64,000 nt of DNA, from positions 620,001 through 684,000 of the forward strand of contig JACGCM010001511.1 of NCBI GenBank assembly GCA_014058105.1. Reading direction: 5' to 3'. This document shows positions 43,765 to 55,295 of this stretch, in pieces. This stretch comes from Kingdonia uniflora. Its lineage: Eukaryota; Streptophyta; Magnoliopsida; Ranunculales; Circaeasteraceae. The notes beneath the pieces are model-generated. The model ran no database searches. It worked only from the letters and a program-made list of their open reading frames with translations, and had not been told where the DNA came from. The translations under genes were made by a program, and so were the position numbers. Within the stretch, counting starts at the first letter, position 1, and each line of letters opens with the position of its first letter.

Positions 43765-45593
43765 GCGTTTAGTTACCCCATTTTGTTGCGATGTCTTTCT
43801 AACCGTGAAGTATCGAACTATCCTCTCATTCCAACATATTTACAAGAATGGATCACTAGTGTACTCCCCACCATTATCCGAACGGAACACTTTGATCTTT
43901 CTGCCAGTCTGAGTCTCAATCAACTTCTTCCACGTTATGAAAATTTCTACGACTTCATCCTTCATCCTCATGGTATATACCCATAGCCACCTAGAAAAGT
44001 CATCCACAAAAGACACAAAATAATACTTCTCCCCTAGCGATGCATTTTTGGGGGGTCCCTAAACATCAAAGTGAACATAATCAAGGGTTTTACGAGTACT
44101 GTGAATAGCGGTGCCGAACTCTACCCTTGTCTGCTCCCCAGAATAACAGTGTTCACAAAATTCTAATTGGCACACCTTTGGCACCTTTTAATAGACCCTG
44201 GTTCACGAGAACTCTCAAGGACTTTTCCCCAACATGCGCCAAACGCATGTGCCATAGCCGAGTGGTCTCTTTAGAAGTGGTCTCCCCGTTCCCGTGGTAG
44301 CAACCTCACCAAGAATAGCTGTACCATCCAGATAGTACAAGTTGTTACCTCTTCTGTGGCCCTTCAATACAACCATGGCTCCCTTAAGAACCTTCTTCAC
44401 CCCATTCTTAGACACAACCTTGTAGCCTTTCGCTTCAAGTAAACCCGTCGAGATAATGTTCTTTCTCATCATCGGAATATACCGAACCTCGTCAATCTTT
44501 TTAACTAACCCATTGTGCAATTTTAGTCGAATGGTACCTATCTCCAAGATGCGGCTAGGATTATCATTTCCCATCAACACCGCTCTATCTTCTAGCATTT
44601 TCAAACAAGAAAAACAACCCCTTTCGGGACAACTGTGATAAGTAGCACCCGAATCAAAAATCTATTCTTTTGTATCAATAACACAAGCACTAGAAGTTAT
44701 AGTAAAAGAGTAATCAGAATCATTACCTCCCGTTTCCGTATCCTGAGCCAAATTTACAGAAGATCCACTTTTTCCCGCTTTCTTCTTCTTAAGTCCGGGA
44801 AAATCAATTTTCTAATGACCTGTTTCCTTGCAAAATGCGCATTGGTCCTTACCCAATTTGTTGCTATTTAAACCGCAACCTTTCGACTTCGATCGAAGGT
44901 TGTTACCACTCGTCTTCCTCTTGTCCGAAGATCTTCCTCGAACCATCAATACCTCGGATGACGACTTCTCGGACTCAGATTTTTCCTTTCTCCGGTACTC
45001 TTGGTTTACAACCGCTGTAGTCACATCGAATATTGCAATGAACTCTTCCCGTATGTTATCGTCGTAACGAAATGCCCGTACTCTTCGGGAAGCGTGTTCA
45101 AAAACAATAGTACTTTGTCTTCATCACCAACCTTTTCCTCTAGATTTGTCAAGTTGGCTAATAACTTGGTAAAATCGCTTAAGTGGTCCGACATACTAAT
45201 TCCTTGTCTCATTTTGAAGCGATAAAGTTTTCTCTTCAAATGGAGTTGATTTTGGATGCTCTTCACCAAATACTTCTCCTCTAGAATTCTCCAAATTTTC
45301 TTTGCCGAGGTTTTATTCATTACAAGGTATTTAATGTCTCGAGCCAAACACGAGCAAATTTGACCACGAGCTCTCTTGTTCATCTTCTTCCAAACACTCT
45401 CCTCTATATCATCCGGCTTGTCCTCTAATACCTCATCTAAGTCCAATTGACTTAGCGCAACAATAACCTCGCATCGCCACATGCCGAAGTTATTGGTGCC
45501 GTTGAATTTCTCAACTTTAATCTTTGCATTGCTGAACATCACCATTGTATTTCTTTTCAGGGCCGAAGAACTCGATTCAACATCGTCTCCCAT
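43765..45593 (-). pseudogene. copia H gag, protease and integrase N-terminal part
   Basis: gag starts at 45593 (MGDDVESSSSALKRN) and has KVEKFNGTNNFGMWRCEV and YLVKSIQNQLHLKRKLY, the UBN2/copia capsid pattern. The zinc knuckle reads CAFCKETGH-stop, with the last Cys lost (about 44815). The protease motif FDSGATYHSC lies near 44650 and is intact, but it is separated from gag by stops. 44604-44215 is the post-protease part (LEIGTIRLKLHNGLVKKIDE). The pre-integrase and integrase start lie in 44215-43770, with YYFVSFVDDFSRWLWVYTM and FRSDNGGEYTSD in broken frames. Confidence 0.85.
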
Positions 45594-45706
45594 GTTCCCC
45601 CCAATTTTTATGAACTAACCAAATCAAAAACAAATTGAAATTGAGAAACCCTAAGTTACCTCAAAATTGCGCACAACCGAGGGATCGACCTCGCTCTGAC
45701 GCCAAT

Positions 45707-46264
45707 TGTTGAGCCGCAAGCCCGGAAGCCACAAACTCCAAATTGATTTGGGTTAGTCACAAACAATGAAACACACAACACCAAGTTTATAGTGGTTTGG
45801 AAAATTGATTACGCCCACTTTCAAGAGAGAGAGAGTTTATTCAAGATCCTAATTACAATCATTCAATTTCTATTTGAGGTTTCTCTCAAGAACACCTCTC
45901 AAAAGACCTCACCAAAGGATTGTATCAAAGGGGTGGCTCACAAAGAACAAGTTTCCTTTTATATACTAGGGAAATCATTTTACAATCGCTCAAATCTCGA
46001 GGTTATCAAGAGGTTCGAAAACCATAAAAAAATCAAGTTACCAGATTTCGTTCGAACGAAATAGGGAGTCGTTCGAACGAAATATGCGTCTGGGCCAAAT
46101 TTCCAGGGAGTTCAACATTGGTCGTTCGAACGAGATATCAAGTCGTTCCAATGACTTGGGCGTTTGGGTCAAATTCCATAGAGTTGTTAAGGGGTCGTTC
46201 GAACGGATTCAAGGATCGTTCGAACGACCAAGGCCCAAACCCAAAAAAATAGAATTTCTCCACA
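45707..46264 (-). repeat. 5' LTR of copia H
   Basis: 558 bp, with six TTCGAA-type palindromes (46048-46230) upstream of TATA box AGTATATAAAAGG near 45958. CTTGG follows. Confidence 0.93.
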
Positions 46265-46700
46265 CTTGGACAAACTTAGTTCAGTACGGTCGTTGTTTTA
46301 AGACAATATTAGCAAGCGCGGATTCTGTACCTGGAGTCCGATAGCAACGACCCATTCTCTCCCCTCACGTGTCCGGATAGGTGAATCCTTTTATTGTTGC
46401 ATATTATGCTTTGTGGAGCATGATTATACTGGTCTCACAGCACAATCTGATGCTGATCCAGCTGTCATGGAATATAAGCACAGAGAGTGGGTCCAAATCC
46501 AATGGTAGCTCCATAATTCTGCTGAATTTAGTATAATAATTATATAATTCCTCAAGGGTTTATATGTATAGCAGACGTGAGAGTGATACACTGTACAGAA
46601 AACCGTCTATTTTTTGCTCCTTTTAATTTTCCTTTTACTACAGCGAAGCTGGTTGTCTTCGGACTTGAACCAGATTAAATCTAGGTGGTATATTTGCGTT
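46265..46700 (-). promoter_or_regulatory. displaced native promoter of the receptor kinase
   Basis: Removing copia H would place this sequence directly upstream of the ATG at 41349. It contains a G-box with ABRE-like context (CACGTG at 46366-46371) and AT-rich TATA-like stretches near 46400 and 46540. The role is inferred only from position. Confidence 0.45.
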
Positions 46701-47793
46701 TTCCATCTTATTCTCATTCTATTTAGCAATTGCTTGTTTCCTAAAATCACGACCATGACCTACCTCACAACAGACACACTGAGGAGTGCCTGTTTGGCAT
46801 ATCTACCTGTTGTCTTTTTAGTATTGGAAAGAATCTAGAGGCGGATAAAGATAAATTCTGATACATTACATTTCATGTTAAGGAAGTTGGGATTAAGTTT
46901 CCTTCATAAACGTCCTTGGGCATAGGCAAATCAATAATGCCCTCAGGTCGGTAGGGTCAGTAATGTCTAGGCTTAAGCTTCCCATGTATGAGAGTTGTGT
47001 CATTTTCAGCCACTCAAAACTTATGGTTTAGATCCATCGTTTGAGCTGATACTTAGTTTTCATTCATTAATGGTGGAAGGTAGGATGGATGAGCGGGTGG
47101 ACCATGAATTACAAGGTGACAAACTTAATGGTTACTCTATGTGGTGAATCTTGTGTCTATCCTACCTGCAGTCATCTCCCATGTATTAATTGTGAAAAGT
47201 AGGTTACCAGCAAGATTCAACAAACATAATAAAGCCATTATAAACATACAGTTAATGGATAACAGTGACTCGCCCTAAGTGCTGAATAAATGACCTCTTA
47301 AAATCAACCTATTTATCACTGAAATCTCAGAAACTGTACTGGTTCAGTTTAACTCGTATTGACTAGCTCGTTGATTTCATATTAATCAAAATCATGCACC
47401 AAACCTTTATCATTGGCAAGACAATTCAAGCATGATGCAACATTCACATACAAAGGAATATAAGAAACTAAATGAAGCAATCACAAAAATGACAAGAATG
47501 ATGCAGCGTTCAAGCATGATCCACCCTCTAATACAACGTTTTTAATCAACTTCCATTTGTAATGAAATGTATTAGTGAACACACGCACCTAGACATACAA
47601 TTATCTTTAAATCCCATTGTTAGATAATTTTTTCAGGAGGGTCAAGGCTACATCTCGTGCACTTATTTTCGATAGATACAAGCTTTTTTAATTTATTAAT
47701 GGAAACAAGAGAGCAGAACAAGAAAGGAACAATTAAAGGGTAAATAAGATGGGAAAACGTGTTATTTCCTTCCAATTCACCATATGAGAATTG
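46701..47793. other. intergenic, nothing recognised
   Basis: Region between the displaced promoter and transposon E. Short frames only. TGAGAATTG at 47785-47793 is a candidate target copy of E. Confidence 0.4.
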
Positions 47794-47922
47794 GGTTTTT
47801 ATTTACTTAAGTCCTGATGTTTATACGGATATTAGACTTAATTCCCGCTGTTTAGCTAAAAAACAATCTTAGTCCTTGATTTGTAGTTTGACCTAGGTCA
47901 ACTGTAATTGACTACAGTTGAC

Positions 47923-48518
47923 CCAAATCAACAAATATTAAAGACAACTTTGCCCCTTTTGAATTTAAATTAAAAAAAATCAAATAATAAACCGCACCCT
48001 CGGGAGACTTACCGTGCAGTAATCAGACGATCTAATTTTAAGTTTGATTTAGAATCGAGGGATGAATGACACGTGTCAACAATTTTTAAGTTTAAACAAC
48101 ATCTCACGTGATTTGTACGTGTTGGATATAAGGGTATTATAGTCTTTGCCAAACAATTGCGAGATTGAACTAGGTCAACTCTAGTCAATTGCAGTTGACC
48201 TGGTGTAGTGGCATATTCCCCAAATCAGCAAATATTAAAGAGAACTTTGCCCCTTTTGAATTTAAATTAAAACAAATTAAATAATAAACCATACCCTCGG
48301 GAGGCTTACCGTGCAGTAAACGGACGATCTAATTTTAAGTTGGATTTAGAATCGACGGATGAATGACACATTTCAACAATTTTTAAATTTAAACAACATC
48401 TCACGTGATTTGCACGTGTTGAATATAAGGGTATTTTAGTCTTTGCCAAACAATTGCCAGATTTGAACTAGGTTATCTACAGTCAATTGCAGCTGACCTG
48501 GTGTAGTAGCATATTCCC
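47923..48518. repeat. 298-bp tandem duplication spanning the E/C boundary
   Basis: Units 47923-48220 and 48221-48518 are alike. Each ends with CCTGGTGTAGT(G/A)GCATATTC, that is the end of E, the CCTGG target and the first 17 bp of the C LTR. The copy at 48204-48220 is an extra LTR start lying inside E sequence. Confidence 0.85.
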
Positions 48519-49025
48519 CAAACTCGATAAGGATAAGCTAAATAGAGTCAAGTCGAAGATATCTTGCCATTTGATTCCCAGATTCGACAAGGAGAAGCTA
48601 GCAAAACCAAGTCGAAGGTGTCAGGCCCACGTCTACAGATCTCAAAGCTCTACAGTAACTGCTAAGCTTGGTCAAATAGAGCCGTTGTACATGATCCGTG
48701 AAGTTCTCTTACCACCCATGAAACCTGAAGACCAATTATTTTGTAACTGTCTGTATCCATTATAAATACTGGCAGAACATATGTCAACTGGGATAGATAT
48801 TTACATACTATTCTTTAGTATACTTATTAAATCTCTCTGCAAACTGTAATAATCTAGCACATATTAGATTTATACCTAAAATCATCCTTGAGGTCATGGT
48901 TTTTCTCAGGTTTTATTGAGCTTCAGCATAAAATCTAGTGTGTTCTAGCTTTATTTACGTGATCATCATAACCTCATTACCAAAAGTATTGGTGAAGTTT
49001 ACCAACCGGAAGACTAGTCATCACA
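48502..49025 (+). repeat. 5' LTR of element C
   Basis: 524 bp; begins TGTAGTAGC and ends CATCACA. In the first 150 bp it differs from the 3' LTR at roughly one base in nine, mostly C/T and G/A changes. Confidence 0.9.
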
Positions 49026-49094
49026 ATTGACGTCGTCCGTGAGAAAATACCCTACTTTTTTCTTTACCAAATCTCATCTTGAACGGTCACAACC

Positions 49095-50330
49095 ATGGCC
49101 AGCATGAACCTCAAAAGTACCTCTAGTGCCCAGAGGAACAACGAAGACATTCCAGTTGGCGTCTTACCAGTCAATTTACATAATGCTGTAATCAAACTTC
49201 TGAAGCAGATGAAATCTAACAGGTTCTAGTGGCTCGAAGATCAAAGGATTCACGCTCAAGCCTTCCAAGTTGAGAGAGACAAAATGAGGTAAGCCCTAGA
49301 ACAACAGAGCCAAACTCATCAGAAAGAAATGGAGAGTCTGCAAAGGCAACATGGTCGATTTACTGTTCAACATGGATCACCTCCCCATGCCCGAAGTGAT
49401 CATCGATCTAGAGCTTCACAGAGGGAGAACATACCAAGGGAAGAACGAAATTAAACTTCAAGATCTCGATCGAGAAACCCAGATAGAGTATCACGACATT
49501 TTGGCCTCATATCATCAGTATCAACAACCCAGGGAAGTCGACGAGCACGTCCCCCACCACTTCCTTTGAGACGGCCAATTAGTGAACGGTTGGGTCTAAA
49601 AGGACATGAAGATTTGGATCCTCAGGCTGTAGCTGAACCAAATACTTCCACACAATTTATTACCTTGGCTAACTTGAATAATCGAATTCAAGCCATATAA
49701 TATGACAATCCTAGTCGAAGATTCACTCTGGATAGGATCGAAAAAATTCTATTTCCCCTCACCTCAAAGTTATGACAATTATAGACAACTTCCACATGCT
49801 AAAATTTCATCAATATGCAGGTCTCACCGACCGAATCAACCACGTCGGTCACTTCAAAGCAGCGGTCGGTTTGTACTTCAAACTTGATCACATTCTATGT
49901 CGTTTGTTGAACACGAGCCTCAAAGCAGAGCCTCTTAGGTGGTTTCAGACCATTCTCGAGGGATCGATAACCAACTTTGCCCTGTTACAATAACTATTTA
50001 AATCAAACTACGCACATGCTAAAGAACGTGAGATAACAGTTAATTATTTATTCTTCTTAAACAAGGTGTGAAGGAAACCTTAACAAACTTCTACAAACGC
50101 TTCTTGTAAGAAACAAGGAAGATTGGGAATTCATATTCAAAAATTGTCATACCAGCATTCACTTCAGCACTCCACATCGATTTTAAAGCTCGAGAAGAGC
50201 TTACACTTCACAAACCCAAGACAGTCACCGAAATGATCGATGTGGTTAATAACATATCGATCTTGAATTTTCCAAGAAGGATAAAATGAAATGCTCCTCT
50301 GCTATTCATTATAGCAATGTACTATCACCG
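49095..50330 (+). pseudogene. element C gag
   Basis: The ATG at 49095 (MASMNLKSTSSAQRNNED) starts a Gln- and Arg-rich N-terminus (QQSQTHQKEMESLQRQHGRF, SRSRNPDR). The capsid is in another frame at 49772-50050 (LKFHQYAGLTDRINHVGHFK, SLKAEPLRWFQTI). In-frame stops include one near 49230 and one near 49990. Structural function is lost. Confidence 0.75.
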
Positions 50331-50744
50331 CCACACATAAAGCTGGTAAGCAATGTATTTGTCAAACAACGCGGGCGGTTCAACGACAACGTCAAAAGAT
50401 ATGACGGGGAAAAAGATAGAATTATCCCGATCGTGCCTCCTATGACGGCAACCCTGCCTGTCATCTTACCAATACTAAGGGGGGGGGGATGAGTTATTTC
50501 AATAAGCACAAAAAATTCTAGACGTCCTAAATAAGCCCTTGTGCCACTATCATAATGTCCATAGCCATGAGACTGACAACGGTGTTACTCTCTTATACAC
50601 ATTTTTTACCGTATTATCCTAGCAGGGAGGCTCCACGAGTATGTCATCGATGTCCAGAAGTTCCTCGAAGAAGAAACAAAAAGTAAAGAAGTTGAACAAG
50701 AGTAGGGACAAGGTCAAGAGTAGGGAGAAGAGAAATAAACCCAT

Positions 50745-52204
50745 CAATAGTTGTTAAAGAAGAATGTTGGTATCTTTGCATGGATTTTTAAAGAAATGCC
50801 AGGAATTGACCTTTCCATCGCCTGCCATCGGTTGAACCTCATCCCCGACAGCAAGGCCATAGTACAGAAGTATCGTAACTTAGCCCCTCGGCTTCGAGAA
50901 GCAGCTATTGAAGAAATTGATAAACCTCTTCGAGTTGGATTCATTTGTAAATCCAAATATCCTAGGTGGGTCTCGAATATAGTCATGGTCCCGAGGAAAA
51001 ATGGAAAAATCAAGGTCTGCGTTGACTTCACCGAACCAAACAAATTCACACCTAAGGATAACTTCCACATTCATTTAATTCCTCAACTCCTCGAATCATT
51101 AGTAGGACATGAACTTCTTTCTATGATGGATGCGGCTTCAGGGTATAATCATGTCCTACTTACCGAAGAAGATGAAGAGCATACCACATTTGTAATAGAA
51201 ATAGGCCTTAACTATTATACTATCATGCCTTTTGGTCTGAAAAATGTAGAAGCGACGTATCAAAGACTTGCCACAAATATGTTTAAAGATCACTTGGGAA
51301 AAATCATAGAGGTTTTCATCTATGACATGATCTATAAAAGCATGAGGAAAGAAGATCATTGAAGCAACCTATAAATAATCTTTGACATTCTCCGTACATA
51401 TCGCATGAAGCTAAACCCCAAAAAATGTCAGTTTGGGGTTGCATCTGGGAAATTCTTTGGGCACCTACTAATAAAAAAGGGAATAAAATCATTCTAGAAC
51501 AAATCAAAGCACTTATGGCCATGCCATCACCCCGAACCAAGAAAGACGTCCAAAAACTCGTTGGGAAAATTGGAGCTCTCTACAAATTTATCTCCAAGTC
51601 ATTTGATCGATGCAAACTTCTTTACCTCCTTCAGGGAAACCCATCACCAACGACAAAAAAATTGCCTAAGGAAAGCGTCTGGACCCCAGAATACGAATTG
51701 GCTTTCTAAGATCTTAAACGATACTTGGGGCTTCTTTCCATAATGGGTACTCCTAACAATGGCGAAGAACTATTAATGTATTTATCGACAATAAAAGACT
51801 CTATCAGTTCTGTCCTTATTCGAGAAGATAATGACGTGGAAAAGCCAATCTACTTCATCAGTAACACTCTTATGCTTACAGAAAGATAATGCACAACAAC
51901 TGAGAAACAGTTGTTGGCCCTTGTTTACAGTTCCCAAAAACTTCGACCTTATTTCCAAGTACACCCTGTCAAAGTAATCACCAAATTCTTCCTCAAGCTC
52001 GTGTTATCCATAAAAGAGAAGTCCAAAAGGGTCCAACAATGGTCTGTTTTCCTAGGAGACTATGACATTCCCTTCGAGCCACAAATATCAGTGAAAGGGC
52101 AAGCAGTAGAAGTCTTCTTGGCAAACTTTTTGATCGAAGACCCAGAATGGGAGGAACTCGAAGAAGTACTAGCCGATGACTCAATTGCAAAACCAAATGC
52201 ATGA
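50745..52204 (+). pseudogene. element C reverse transcriptase and first RNase H
   Basis: RT is at 50751-51362: AWIFKEMPGIDLSIACHRLN, WVSNIVMVPRKNGKIKVCVD, motif A LSMMDAASGYNHV (Asp kept) and MPFGLKNVEATYQRL. The YxDD box reads VFIYDMI, with one catalytic Asp replaced by Tyr. A stop follows EDH. RNase H is at 51425-52204: KKDVQKLVGKIGALYKFI, VEKPIYFISN, TTEKQLLALVYSSQKLRPYF and VQQWSVFLGDYDIPFEP. The catalytic Asp region is weak (LLMYLSTIKDS). Confidence 0.85.
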
Positions 52205-52620
52205 TCAAAAAGTACAGGATGGAGACTCTGTATAGATAGGTCTACAAGAACATGCAGATCAGGGATTAACATAGTTCTCGTTACACCATCCAATGACCGA
52301 ATTGAAAAACCAATCAAACTCAAGTTCTATGCAACAAACAATTAAAAACTGAGTATAAAGCTATCTTGCATGGCCTCAACCTCGCACTAGCACTGGGAGC
52401 AGAAGAACTAGCTATCAACGTAGACCCACTACTCGTTGCCAGCAACAATAGCAAGTCATTCAAAACATTGGGGAAAATAGTTGACTACGCTGTGCTGGTC
52501 GAAGACAAAATGAAAAAAATTCAAATAGGCCAGAATTTCATATTTGTCACAAGTAGAAAACCGGCATGCCGATGCTCTGGCATACATTGCAGCAATGCTT
52601 GAAAATAGTGAGAAAAGAAT
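52200..52620 (+). pseudogene. element C second (archaeal-type) RNase H
   Basis: After AKPNA the frames resume with TEYKAILHGLNLALALGAE and ELAINVDPLLVASNNSKSF, then VEDKMKKIQIGQNFIF. This A-x-x-x-L-x-L-A-x-x-L-G pattern and the D-S-x-L-V-like position (here DPLLV) are those of the extra RNase H found after the usual one in Tat-lineage elements. The domain is partial and shifted. Confidence 0.7.
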
Positions 52621-52959
52621 ACTTGAAATTTAAGTTATCGAGCATTCCAGCCTCGAAGTAAGCTATGCCATATAAATCCAAGTTGTCAATACTGACAATC
52701 CCAAAAATTAGAGAAAGCCATTTCTTACATATCTTAATTCTAATACCCTCTCCGAGAATAAGGACGAAGCTCGATCTTTGGTAACCAAATGTCCAAGATT
52801 TAAATTTCAAGGAGGAGTGCTATACTCAATTACAGGTGGAGGCCCACTGATCGAATACATCTCACAGAAACAAGCCCAAATCAAGATCAAGGAACTTCAT
52901 GAAGGAATTTATGCTGCACATATCTCCGGATAAATACTAGTGCAAAGAGTATTCACGCA

Positions 52960-53880
52960 CGGTTACTAGCCAAAGATGAGACAAGACTGCGAAGACTTTC
53001 TTCACAAATGTTACAAATGCCAAATCCATGCACAAGACATCAAAAGTTCAGCCCTTGACTTATATGTCAGCAATGTCCTCTGGCCATTTAAACGATGGGC
53101 CATCGACATCATTGGTCCATTTCACCCTGTATTAGGAAATAGAAAATTTGTCCTTGTAGCAACAAACCATTTTACAAAATGGGTTGAAGCTGTGCCACTT
53201 TTCCATAGTAATGAAAATAAAGTGACTAAATTCCTCTGGGAACACATCATCCCTGGATTGGTTGTCCACAAATAGATCGGATAATGGCAAACAATTCATC
53301 AGCAGTAAAGTCCTCAAATTCATCCACAAGTACAAAATTTAGTTCTTTACTTCAATATCCTATTATCCACAAGGAAATGATAAAGTTGAAGTTATTAATA
53401 AAAGCATCAAGTACGGCTTGCGCAAGTGCCTTGATGAAAAGAATGGCAGATGGGTCGAAGAACTACATATTGTTTTATGGGCGTACATGACTACACCTCA
53501 AATCTCTATAGGTTGCACACCATTTATGATGGCTTTTGGCATAGAAGATATTATTTCTTCAGACCTCGATCTTCCCACCGCTCGAAGACAAGTCACCGAT
53601 GAAGGGAATGAGCTTGGACTTCTTTATAATTTCAATTGGATCGAAGAATCTTGTTGTCATGCCATTAGAAACTTGGGGCAATACCATAATACTTAGAAAA
53701 AAAATATAACAAGAAAGTGAGAAAATCCACATTCGACATAGGCGATCTTGTGCTTCGACAAATTCAAGATAGTACTTGACCAAAATGATTGGGTAAGTTG
53801 TCAAAAAATTAGGAAGGACCTTACATTATTAGTGACAAAACAGACAGTGGTACATAATGGTTGATGACTGAAAACGAATT
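52960..53880 (+). pseudogene. element C integrase
   Basis: Zinc-binding part CEDFLHKCYKCQIHAQDI, then the catalytic core (KRWAIDIIGPFHPVLGNRKF, VATNHFTKWVEAVPLFH). Stops begin after VVHK (53275). Later fragments (MTTPQISIGCTPFMMAFG at about 53490-53545; DLPTARRQVTDEGNEL) show the rest in other frames. It would insert cDNA into host DNA if intact. Confidence 0.82.
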
Positions 53881-54793
53881 TTAACTCGAGTTCCTATGGA
53901 ACACGGCCCATCTAATGAAGTTCTACTGATAGGCGCTGTAATCTTTTTCATGTTTTCTTCAATAAAGAAGTTATCTTTACCATCAATATTATCTCTTCGA
54001 AAAACAGGTCTCTTAATACAGGATCCTCTATTGTACTTCATTGCTACATTCAACAATTTATTACATGTCTGTCTTGTAAGTCAAACCAGATATCCTATAA
54101 TGGAAAAACATCTAGCTCGATTCATCATTTGACGAAGCCATAAATGGCTCTCCAATCCATAAACTCAGATGACACTTAACTAAGTGATTCTGAAGCACCT
54201 TACATAGACTATATCTTAATCCCTTCTAATACTCATCTCGAACACAATACTTAACATATTTAACATCATTTCTACATCGACAACTAATATTTGGTTGTCC
54301 TATCGATCGAACCGATATCCCATTGAGGAATCTATTTAGCAATTAATTTAATACTCGACAAAGCATAACATTGCTATCTTTTTGTTACACTCAGATATCT
54401 CTTCCATGAGTAACTTTCAAAAAATCTTTTACTCTATGTTATACTTTAATCATTAATATACAGTACCATCCTTTATCAAATCCAAATAACATGTTCAATA
54501 AAGGGCATACCTCTGCCTCATTCATTGATAAATTGAAATATTCTGTTATACAAAGCATTAAACATTTACTAAGTTATTCAACATCATTTTCATTACGATC
54601 GAATGCCTATCCATCAATTATCAATAGTTCACATCACAAAATTTCTACAATCAAACTTATCAAAAATTCCTTCAAAATATCAAAATACCAAACATTATCA
54701 GGTCCCATTGACCACTTATACCAAAAACTTGTTTACCAACTTCATAACAAAAAATAGTTGAAGGCAAAGAAATTAGAACATTGTTCTATACTT
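53881..54793 (+). other. spacer between pol and antisense ORF of element C
   Basis: AT-rich, stops in all frames, no repeat recognised apart from element membership. Confidence 0.45.
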
Positions 54794-55295
54794 TTACAGG
54801 GAGATTATTGGGGATATCACCTTAACTGGTAGACCAGGAGTTAGATCATCGAGAAGCGCCCCTTCAAATTGCCCGGCACCACCATCTAATGTAGGGTCCT
54901 CTTCTTGAGTACCGAACACCTCCTCCTCAGCATCAGAGTTAAGAAAAGACGCCCCCGCAGCAGCATCCAAGCCTTTATAAAAATCTTTCCTTTCCTCCAT
55001 CTGGTCGAACTGCCCAGAAAAGTTGGTTTTCATACGCTTAAGAGAGTAAATGTTAATTTGATTTTCTTTAGCATTAGCTTCAGCAAGAGTCTTGGCACCC
55101 TCTGCCTTCATCGATCTGCGAATAGATAAGATCTGTTCACGAACATCGTCCAGTTATTTTGAATTTTGCAGGGCCAATGCATTTCCCTCTCCTTCCCTAG
55201 ATCGAACCTTATCTTCTCGATCTCTTTCCTTTTCTCAGTCACCCATATCTTCCTAATCTCTTGAATGGCAGTGTCCTTCGACTTGACTGTGCCAA

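Larger units (their letters stand above)
41364..46264 (-). mobile_element. Ty1/copia element 'H' in the receptor kinase 5' leader
   Basis: Two LTRs (41364-41915, 552 bp; 45707-46264, 558 bp) start TGTGGAGAAATT and end GGCTCAACA on the coding strand. The TSD CTTGG is exact (41359-41363 and 46265-46269). The primer site is ATTGGCGTCAGAGCGAGG and the PPT is CCAAGGTGGAGAAT. gag, protease, integrase and the first part of RT are present. The rest of RT and all RNase H are missing, replaced by low-complexity and tandem repeats. Orientation is the same as the receptor kinase, whose ATG is 14 bp past the 3' LTR. Confidence 0.93.
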
